Below the pieces are notes generated by a model. The model saw only the letters and a program-made list of their open reading frames with translations, had not been told where the DNA came from and did no database searches. The position numbers and the translations under genes are program-made. A stretch of DNA of 64,000 nucleotides, from the NCBI RefSeq assembly GCF_964355755.1, contig NC_092673.1, forward strand, positions 1,307,001-1,371,000, read 5' to 3'. Shown here in pieces: positions 55,387-64,000 of the stretch. Each line of letters begins with the position of its first letter. Position 1 is the stretch's first letter. Source of the DNA: Antedon mediterranea (taxonomy: Eukaryota; Echinodermata; Crinoidea; Comatulida; Antedonidae).

Positions 55387-58300
55387 ATGGAACTTCTTCA
55401 AGCAAGAGATCACTATATTATCCATGATAAAGATAACAGTCTCTGGTGTAATCGAAAAGACGGCAGCCTAGTGCCGAACACAGGTAGGCGATAGCTAGCC
55501 CCATTATAACGATCATGGTGATAGGTTCGTGTGGCAGAAGAACGCCTCCTCTAGGCTTACTGCTCGTAACTGAATAGATGGCTGGGTGTGGGCCTAGGCT
55601 TAGACTGTATTTATTATAAAGCATATTTACCTTTACAAACAGTGGACACTGATAAGGTAACTCAACAAAGGGAAATATATATCCATACAAGTATAAAGTA
55701 AACTAATTTAAATAATAATAAAGGATACAATAAATGTTCTCTTTTTGAATATTAAATTATTTCAATATTTGCTTTATTTTTTTATGAGAGTATCCATCCC
55801 ATTCACAGGTTCAGCTGTTGCTAATGCCTGGAACCCGGTATGCATTGGAAAGGTTGAAGGAGTAATTGGCAAAATTAGAGTATCACCTGGTAAGTATAGT
55901 TAGTAATAAGTTCATATAGGCCTAGCTAGCTAGGCCCTAGTCTAAATAAACAAATTACAGTGTAGCGTAGTCAAACTGAGTTTAAAAGATAAAATCTCAA
56001 AATTTGTATCGGGAAATCTTCGTCATATTCTCTGTAGGGTAGGTCTACTCTCAGCTGACCGACCACTACTACTACTAATTTACCTTGGCAACATCAATTA
56101 CAATTTTTGTAAAAACAACCCACAATCCTGTGAAGGGCATAATTTTGAAAAATACCTTGCACAAACATCTATTTGCGTCTTAAACACTATAATTTTGCAG
56201 AATCTATAATTTATAAATAACTTTTTTAATTTGTGTGTTTTTTTTAACTATACCTGTCTATATTGAGTATGGAGTTAATAAGTGATTAGTTTCACAAACA
56301 AATAATGCGCTATTTGCACTATTGTGTATGATGTTAAATTATTGGTCAATTAACATACAGAAATTTTGCTTCATGTATAAAAGCTAAAGTGGCTTTACCA
56401 CGTTGAAACACCGGTTCTCATCAGATCACCGAAGTTAAGCAACGTTGGGCCTGGTTAGAACTTGGATGGGAGACCATCTGGGAATAGCGGGTGCTGTATA
56501 CGGAGCTGGGGTCCCGTTAGGCATTTGAAATCAGCACTGCTGACTCTTATGGCAGCCCCTGCATCTAGTATCTGCCCTTGACCTCTCAAGGTGGGCACTG
56601 GACAAGAGAAGCCCTTGATCAATGTCAGGACCAATCAAGGTGCTTTAAAACAGTCCTGGCTTTGTTTGTATCAAACCTGTTAGTGGCGGTAATTATCGCT
56701 GTTGGTTTCGATTGAATAAAATAAAATAAAATAAGTGCACCTATGAATAGTACATTAGGTAATGAGGAAATAATACTACCTTCCTGTCAGTAGTCACACC
56801 ATTGTCATTACTCTTGTAGGATTTTATTAAAACATCTTTTTTTTTCTTCCTTTAAGCTCCGTCTGAACTATCAAACTAGTTTGACAAATAAAGTGTAATG
56901 TGCCCAAATATGGGAGTGATATGCTTAAATATGGTAGTGGTTTGACATCATCATGTCCATATGGGCACATTTTTTTGTCACAAAAAGTTTGATAAGTGTA
57001 AATAGAGCTTTACATTTTATACAACCTACAAAAACCACTAAGGTTAAGGTCAGGCTGCATTGCTGACTATTTTATGCATTTCTTAATGGATAGCTTTTAA
57101 TTTAATAATTGTCTCGATTTTGTATAATATGTATTGCAAGCAACATTTAAAAACATGATGTACAAACAATCTGAACAAAATACATACAGTGCCTGTAATA
57201 TTCTTTTTCAGCCTCAAGTATTTCTAGTCTGAGATCTCTGTCTTATCAATTTGTTATAGAATATCTTTTATCTCTCTAAACTCACTTGAATTCTAATAAA
57301 TACATATCTCAACAACAACAACTAAAAATAGCTGGCTCACTGAAATTAACAGATTTGAATTATTGATGGTATGCTTTACCTAACATGACATACTGTAGGA
57401 TGTTATGTGAAGGAAGAAGATTTGAGTTGTTTTGATTAATGACTCGCATTCGTAGAAGGTCATACTAAATGGATAAACATCCAAATATCTTCCTAATTAT
57501 CGTCATTTAAAACATTTCTGAATTAACTATTGCAAGCTGATACAAGCCCGTAGCCAGGATTTTTATAAAGCTCTGTCTACACTATCAAACTAGTTTGCGC
57601 TCCAATATGGTAGTGATATGCCCAACTATGGTAGTGATATGACATCATCATGCCCATATATGGGCACATCACACTTTTTTGTCACAAAAAGTTTGATAGT
57701 ATAGAAAGTGTTTTTCCCCACAAAAGATGTGCAAATATTGTCATGTAACTTAGAGTATAAAGCCTATTTACTCTTAGCTGCTGTCTCTTTCCAATGTAGT
57801 TTATAGACAGAGCATGAAAAAAGGGGATTGTCCGGCCCAAATTTGTTTTCTTCTAATCACCAGGCTAGTTGATTATGAGTTTTACTATGGGCCTATAATT
57901 TATAGGTCCATGGTTTTAATTAACTTTATTCACAATCTCAGATCAAATTAAAAGTATACATAAATAAATTTATTTTGAATATTAAATACAAATGTACATA
58001 CACAATTATTTTACAGGCGAACTCATTGCCTATTCTTAATTGCGTAACATGAACTTTGATTCCTTTAGATTGTGACTGGAAACTGCTGGTGATTCGGGAC
58101 AGACATTTTGTTGGACATTTAGCTGGTGGTCATGATGTTTACTGTATTACTGACATTTGTATTATTCCCTTGTCTTTGACTGAAACAACTGAGAATTTAC
58201 AACTGCAGGTAAAATTTTGCCTTTTATTTTTTTTTGTACTATAATTTAATTACATGGTGACATGGCCTAGGTTATTGGTACAATATAAATATTTTAATAA

Positions 58301-61300
58301 ATTATGTAGCTCTTATTCTCAATTTTAAATCCAAAATTTTAATCAGAATCAAAAGTGTATAGTATAAACGTACATCTTGAGTACAGCAGCAGTGAAGGCA
58401 ACTGATACTAAAAGTACAGTTGCAGTAAATGATATATTTTAAGTTTTAGTATTAAAGTTGTAACAGATATTGTCATTTCTGTTACTGAAACTGGGCAAGT
58501 AGAAACATTTTTAGGTTAGCCCAACAGTGTCAGGCTTTGTGAGTTGAGCGAATAAAGCATTTTAAATCAAATTTCTACATTCAACTACCTGTATATATAT
58601 ATATATCTAGGATTACTGCAGTGGCTGTTAAAGAAAATCTCTCTGCACTGAGACTTAATCATGCATAATACCTTCATTGTACCCTCTATGTCCTTGACTG
58701 GAAAGTAAGAAAAATAATAAATAAAAAATAAAATACACATGCCTAATGTTTGTGACGTTGGTGTACTAATTGTTGTGAGGTGGTTATTTATCTACACATT
58801 GGTTTGTTAATTTATTATATTATGATTTGGTTACATTATTCGATTTAATGCCCTGAATAAACACCTGCATTAAACATAATTTGAAATATAGCACATCCCC
58901 CTACACCTCCCCCACCTCACTTGCATAAATTCCCCCTGGCCATTTATTTCCTCAACACCCCAACACATACATATATGCATACAATATTGTGTTACCAACA
59001 CATTTCTATTTGTAGTAGAATTTATTGATTGACATGATCTACAATTTACCAAGCCTTTTGATACAATTTTAACTGTATTTTAACTGTATTTTAACTGTAT
59101 TTTATCACTTTTTAATATTGATTGTGTTGTATTTTTTCATGTCTACAGTTTCTCATTCCATTCATTAATGATAATTTATTATTTATATTTACTATCAATA
59201 TTATGATATTTATTATTTGAATATTTATTTCGGATCTTTTTTTTTCTATTTTTTGTTTTTACATTTGATTTGCATGTTTATTTTACAGCTATGCGAGAAG
59301 CATCATTTTGGTATAAAAAAGGCAAAGAAAATCTCTGGACCTGTTAATGAGAAAGTGTTTGATAAAATTGGAAATTCATTGAAAAAAGCTACTATTATTA
59401 AACAGGTACATTGTTAAGTATTTCAGATTTTATTTGATATTTTTAAAGTTGCCACCCATTTTAACATCATAACATGTACAATTTTGAAGGTGGATAAGTA
59501 TTCACTTTCCCACTATTTCACAATATTACCTGGTCTAATAAATATTACATGATGGTAATGTAAATATTTCTTTTACCAGATTTTACTGGCCTAAAGCACC
59601 TTTAAGTCACTACTCAAAACTCACATTTTCTGATATTTTTGGCAGCGCCATGAGCAATGACTGTTGTAATGGCGCTACAGAAATCAAACGATTGATTGAT
59701 AAAGTGAATCTATCAATCATTTAATACTAATAAAAAATTTGTTTAATTATGTAAATTTAAACTTGCAGAAAGAGGTGAAAGAAAAAGAAAAACATGAAAA
59801 GCGTATTCTTGAAGAACTGTACAAAATGTTTGCTGGATCAGGTATTAAATGATGAATAAATGATCTAAATTGCTTTATATCAGTTTATAATTTAGTATTA
59901 TTTAATTTTTTATTTATTATTTATTTATACTGGGTAGCCTCTTCAGTCAACGATTGTTCTCTCAGAGGGCCCAGTCGTGATCAGTGGCTGTGAGTGACAG
60001 TATGATTCTAGCCATAGCACCAGATTTATCAGTATTCATCCTTTATACAGGGCGACCTCTTCAGTCAACGATTGTTCTCTCAGAGGGTCCAGTCGTGATC
60101 AGTGGCTGTGAGTGACAGCATGTTTCTAGCCATAGCACCAGATTTATCTGGAATCCATCCTTTTATGGGATGAACTCTTTGTTCCAGAAGCTTTTGTCGT
60201 ATAATGGTTATGAAGCTTGTTTTGTCAGCGAGAGGTTGCAGGATCGAATCCTGATATAAGGCTCTTATATGACTTTTTTTAACCATTGTAACTATTTTAT
60301 ATGATATCCTAGTTAAACACTGTAATGAAATGACATGATATAGCAATGTATTTAAATTTCAGGTTGGTTTTACTACAGTCCGACCTATGACCTTACCAAC
60401 TCGGTACAAAGAAATCGTAGAAAGGAAGTTGATACAACCGAAACACCATGGTCCCAACTTGATCAACGATTCTTTTGGAATATGCACATGTTACAAGATG
60501 TACTTAACTTTGAGGTAACTAATTGATGCTGGATACTGAAATAATATGGACTCGACTCGATTACGCAAACGATTTGGTAACAATTTGTAAAAAAATTTTT
60601 AAAATGGAATTACTATGTTTTGACCCCAGAATTTGATTGATAATCAAACATATAATTATAATCAAATAATCTTGATTAAATGCATTGAAAAATAGCCCTT
60701 CAATGCTTTTAATCAAGTCTGATTGATTTCAATATTATATTTAAAAATCAATATCTGTTGGTGAATACTATTTTGCCTTCAGCGTAAACACTGTATATAA
60801 AATGTTCATTTAAAAATGATTGTGCAAACTGGATGCATATTTAGTAATTAATCTGTAAAGAGTTTTAAGAAATTATTACTGAAATGCATTATGATCATTA
60901 TCATAATAGTAATGAATGTACCGGTAAGTAATGTAGAAAATGAATAAGATATTTTAATCTAGAGATAGTGCTTCTGGACATCAATGCGTTATCATTAAAT
61001 GTTCACTCGTAGTAATTATTAGGTACAAAGTTCAATTTGAAGAACACTTTAGAATAACGTAAATATTATGAAGGGCTAGTGTTGCCCGAAAGCTCTGCTA
61101 ACTTTTCTGGCTGTTTACTTTATCGTTTTGATTTAGCTTTTCGCTTTTTATTTTTTTATCTCCATTGAGATCCAGCCACTGATACCCACAGCATTGTCAT
61201 TTTTTTCAGTAATTTGCCTTTGGATTTATTCATTCTGATTATATACATTTACTACTAGAACCTTTACTAGAATTTCCTAGATCCTTTTAAAATGTACAGT

Positions 61301-64000
61301 ACACATTCGGAAAATAAATTTAAGTGGTGTATAGTTTCAGTTTCATCAACATCTTGCAAGAAAGAATTAATTGTCTTACATACTCATTACTGTTATACAA
61401 AACTGACTTTGTTGGAGTATTTATGTGATTTTAACATTTTTAATGCCTCATATTGTTTATGTGATTTTTAAATTAGATTTACTGAATAATTCTTTCATAT
61501 TCTAATTGCATTTTGTATAATAACCACCTCAGAGTGCAGTGGACTAGTTGTTAGGCATACAATAACTTTCTTCTCCTCTAAAGTTCCCTTTGTGTCGAGT
61601 TGCCACAAAACCTTGTATTTCTCTGTTCACAACAGAGGCTATTGTTTATTGTTCCAAGAAGACCTCATTTTTCTGCATCATTAGTACAGTTTTCTTTAAT
61701 CTAATTTGTGTGATTATTTATGATTATATATTTATTGCTATTTGATTGATATTTACTTGTACTATTATATTAATATTACTAAAACTTACCCTTATAATTC
61801 TTTTAGGACCAAAATCTAGCATCTAATTGGATTCTTCCCATAATACAAGGCTACGTACAAATTGAACAGTTTCCAGTCATAATGGACACAACGCCACCCA
61901 AATCTGAGGATGAAGAAACATTTACTGTTGCTGTTGTATCCAGGCGCAATAGACACCGTGCAGGTACTGTGCTTGTTCTCATGTATGCGTATTCAAACCG
62001 TGTACTGTGCTACTTTTGATGTACTGTGTGCCCAAACATCAAACTGTGTCAATTTTGGAGATTGTAGTTTTAACCAAAATACATATGAGGAGGAAGAGGA
62101 GGATTTAGTTGATGGTGACATAATCAAATGTGTCTTGCATCAACTGGAGGTGATCTTGCGGTTTAAATAGCTTTGTTGCAAGTGACAACTGATAGTGAAT
62201 AACCTTATTTTTTTTATTTTTTCAGGTACGCGGTATAGAAGACGAGGTGTAGACACAAACGGGGCATGTGCAAATTATGTGGAAACTGAACAGATAGTGC
62301 ATGTGGCAGAACATTGTATGTCGTTCATCCAGGTTCGGGGTTCGATTCCAATTTACTGGAGCCAGCCGGGTATTAAGTACAGGCCTCCACCAAGAATTGA
62401 TAAAAGTAAATAAGATGATTATTACACTTGTGATATTGTTTTTTTTATTGTTATGATGAAGATGATCATCAATGTAACATTTTGTTCACCATTTTGTGTG
62501 GCCTATGTACTACCAAATACGCTACATCAATGTTTAAAGCTCTCTCTACATTATCAAACTTCATGTGACAAAAAAAGGTGATGTGCCCATATATGCACAT
62601 GATGATGTCATATCACTACTATATTTGGCCATATCACTACCATATTTGGCCATATCACTACTATATGTGGTCATATCACTACTATATTTGGCCATATCAC
62701 TACTATATTTGACCATATCACTACCATATTTGGGTGCATCTAGTTTGATAGTGTAGACAAAGCTTTATGGTGATTGAAACATTCCTGTTTCAATTTATGA
62801 CGGGATCTAAGTATGCCGTGTTAAATAATTATCTGCATGCTGAGGCATTGGGAAATGCTTTCTTGCTTGATTCCTCAACTAATCTAGGTTCAAGCAACTA
62901 ATTACACAATATGTGTAATTTCAAGGTCTCCTCAAACCAAGAGCTCACTATCTTTCTGATTAAACTAATAAACAACAAATTCAAACTTTATTTATTACTT
63001 GATATATAATAAATTTAGTTTTTATTTCTGTAACTACTTACTCAAGATGAAAGTGAAACACAACATGCTTTTAGTAAACATTTTAAGGAGCAGCTTGAGA
63101 TATACAAGGAAGTTGTAGTCGTGAATCTTATAGATCAGTCTGGGAGAGAAGATATTGTAGGCTTACCATTCCTGAAACAAGCTATTTTACTTAATAATCC
63201 TGACCTCACTTATGTGACCTTTGACTTCCATGAACATTGGTGAGTAGTAGTATTTTAGTAATACTCTTTTCACATCTGTACAAAGTAACAAGTTGTAACC
63301 AGGTTTGCTAGTGGGAATAAAGACAACTTTGAATGAAAACGTGTAATAAATCGGGTTACAAAAATATGTGAAAAGTAAATAAATGTAATATAAGTGTACT
63401 TACTCTTTATAAAATAATGTTAAATTTATTCACTGTTGTTGATAAATAATACTATACTGAAATATAGTGCACTTGGATTTGTGTTTTCAGCCAAGGCTTG
63501 AAGTTTGAAAGAGTTGCAATCTTGACAGAGAATAGCAAAGACCTATTGGACAATATGAAGTTTACTTGGTAAGATTTAATCTGTTACTTGTTATTACCAA
63601 CTTCATGTTTTAAGACAATCTCAACGTTAGTACACAATGTATTTTATGAGTCAAAGACACTCTCCAGATGGAATAGTATTGTAAAGATGAGAGCACATAA
63701 TTTTTTTTTTTTTTAGTATTTAAGTTGATACATTTTTTTATATATATATTTTCTATGAACCAGAGATTCAGAAATTGAATTGAAAAAAATTAATGAATTT
63801 ATTCATTATTATTATTATAAATTAATAACCAGTGTTTATGTACGTAACTGATTTATGATTGGGATCAATGTAGTTGCATTAATTACCAAAAGACAGTACA
63901 GTGTTTTTTAGGGTAACGTTTTGCTTTTTCTGTAAGGGTTGACAAGAAAGGAATGATACTTGAACAGAACAGTGTGTTGCGTATCAACTGTATGGATTGC
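55387..64000 (+). CDS. INPP5F: INPP5F / SAC2 phosphoinositide phosphatase, N-terminal 11 coding exons (partial)
   Basis: Exons: 55387-55483, 55809-55889, 58069-58208, 59289-59405, 59769-59841, 60363-60514, 61807-61963, 62226-62405, 63047-63239, 63491-63568, 63937-64000 (continues). 444 residues are visible; human INPP5F is >1100 aa. The Sac domain removes the 4-phosphate of phosphoinositides on endosomes. Matches in order: MELLQARDHYIIHDKD, AWNPVCIGKVEGVIGKIRVS, LCEKHHFGIKK, a lysine/glutamate linker (KEVKEKEKHEKRILEELYKM), FYYSPTYDLTNSVQR, DQRFFWNMHMLQD, VVSRRNRHRAGTRYRRRGVD, GACANYVETEQIVHV, IQVRGSIPIYWSQPG, NLIDQSGRED, YVTFDFHEHCQGLKFE. The window ends at RINCMDC; the first Cys of this motif (~441) is the predicted catalytic nucleophile of the CX5R loop, and its Arg lies just beyond the edge. 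Confidence 0.95.
56395..56745 (+). mobile_element. 5S rRNA-derived SINE, full-length copy
   Basis: The head is a diverged 5S rRNA: CTTTACCACGTTGAAACACC, ATCACCGAAGTTAAGCAACG, GGCCTGGTTAGAACTTGGAT, GGGAGACCATCTGGGAATA, GCGGGTGCTGTATA. The internal promoter region (box A/IE/box C) is well conserved. The body (GGTCCCGTTAGGCATTTGAA to CTGTTAGTGGCGGTAATTAT) and an (AATAA)n tail (56718-56740) follow. Other copies: 41822-41960 and 50826-50878. The mutated 5' stem and the fused body argue against a working 5S gene. INPP5F intron 2. Confidence 0.85.
56852..57012. mobile_element. MITE family A, copy 10
   Basis: Ends TTAAGCTCCGTCTGAACTAT and TTGATAAGTGTAAATAGAGC. The typical AAATATGG-AGTG motif appears twice. 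INPP5F intron 2. Confidence 0.85.
57543..57715. mobile_element. Family F end fragment followed by MITE family A, copy 11
   Basis: CAAGCCCGTAGCCAGGATTT (57543-57562) matches the family F terminus. It is cut at 57567 by a MITE A copy (AAAGCTCTGTCTACACTATC ... AGTTTGATAGTATAGAAAGT). Confidence 0.75.
59935..60145 (-). mobile_element. SINE type 1, two tandem 3'-end copies
   Basis: TACTGGGTAGCCTCTTCAGT and CAGGGCGACCTCTTCAGTCA each start a ~115-nt unit that continues CTCTCAGAGGG-CCAGTCGTG and ATCAGTGGCTGTGAGTGACA. These are complementary to the 3' part of the SINE at 20583-20930. INPP5F intron 5. Confidence 0.7.
60196..60262 (+). mobile_element. tRNA-like relic (SINE head)
   Basis: GTCGTATAATGGTTATGAAG resembles a tRNA-Asp/Val A-box half and CAGGATCGAATCCTGA a B box (GGTTCGAATCC with one change). 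No CCA-stem match or clean anticodon arm, so it is probably a SINE head or tRNA pseudogene. Confidence 0.5.
61065..61215 (+). mobile_element. Interspersed repeat family C, copy 3
   Basis: TATGAAGGGCTAGTGTTGCC, CGAAAGCTCTGCTAAC, TTTTCTGGCTGTTTACTTTA, CCATTGAGATCCAGCCACTG, CAGCATTGTCATTTTTTTCA. Same order as the copy at 44434-44604 on the opposite strand. INPP5F intron 6. Confidence 0.75.
62534..62767. mobile_element. MITE family A, copy 12, internally expanded
   Basis: Ends TTAAAGCTCTCTCTACATTA and GTTTGATAGTGTAGACAAAG. The interior ATATCACTACYATATTTGGC unit (20 nt) is repeated six times, against one or two in other copies, making this the longest member. INPP5F intron 8. Confidence 0.9.

Noticed and set aside
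56395-56515. Functional 5S rRNA gene
   Set aside because: The terminal stem is diverged, no T-run terminator follows, and it is fused to a repeated body with an A-rich tail.
61910-62170. 86-codon plus-strand frame
   Set aside because: Overlaps INPP5F exon 7 in another frame and runs into the intron; no independent support.

Overview
The window is AT-rich nuclear DNA from an animal. Genes are split into short exons with GT-AG introns, and introns and spacers are full of small transposons, SINEs, LINE fragments and tandem arrays. The gene set (choline transporter, TATDN1, MFSD10, AP5B1, INPP5F, class A GPCRs) is metazoan. The compact introns and the mix of 5S- and tRNA-derived SINEs with CR1-like LINEs suggest a marine invertebrate, perhaps an echinoderm or other invertebrate deuterostome; that placement is inference only.

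Layout. 0.4-5.6 kb, minus strand: a complete 8-exon high-affinity choline transporter (SLC5A7-like, 516 aa), followed downstream by the first exon of a second copy whose remainder lies off the left edge. 5.6-9.0 kb: spacer with a long palindrome, a 46-nt polypyrimidine array, a 15-nt array and an interspersed repeat. 9.1-14.9 kb, minus: complete TATDN1 (13 exons, 304 aa). 14.9-16.2 kb: short divergent spacer. 16.2-22.5 kb, plus: complete MFSD10 (13 exons, 455 aa), followed by about 25 copies of a 37-nt repeat. 23.5-25.8 kb: spacer with a CTGT-rich element. 25.8-36 kb, plus: a tandem-duplicated block of prostanoid-receptor-like GPCR genes. The left block is decayed (4-nt frameshift, LINE insertion, nonsense codon, truncation into a copied MFSD10 segment). 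The right block holds two intact two-exon receptors (340 and 324 aa). 36.7-50.0 kb, plus: complete AP5B1 (23 exons, 920 aa). 50-55.4 kb: spacer dominated by a 3.3-kb TTAA-flanked transposon with a 1.7-kb transposon nested in it. 55.4-64 kb, plus: the first 11 coding exons of INPP5F/SAC2, ending at the catalytic CX5R loop.

AP5B1 (fifth adaptor complex, late endosome) and INPP5F (endosomal PI4-phosphatase) both act in endosomal trafficking. TATDN1 and MFSD10 are a head-to-head pair. Nothing else suggests that the genes work as one pathway.

The most unusual signals: (1) a 28-copy, 27-nt minisatellite grown from the exon 3/intron 3 junction of AP5B1, so that each unit repeats the splice donor; (2) the GPCR pseudogene joined to an MFSD10 exon-11 segment inside a segmental duplication whose intact sister lies beside it; (3) a MITE family with about twelve copies and three smaller TIR families; (4) a 5S rRNA-derived SINE; (5) a SINE that seems to share its 3' end with a local LINE; (6) a repeat carrying a hammerhead-ribozyme-like core; (7) overlapping alternative donors in the last intron of AP5B1. 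Exon coordinates were assigned by hand from reading frame, splice sites and remembered family alignments; no database search was run.
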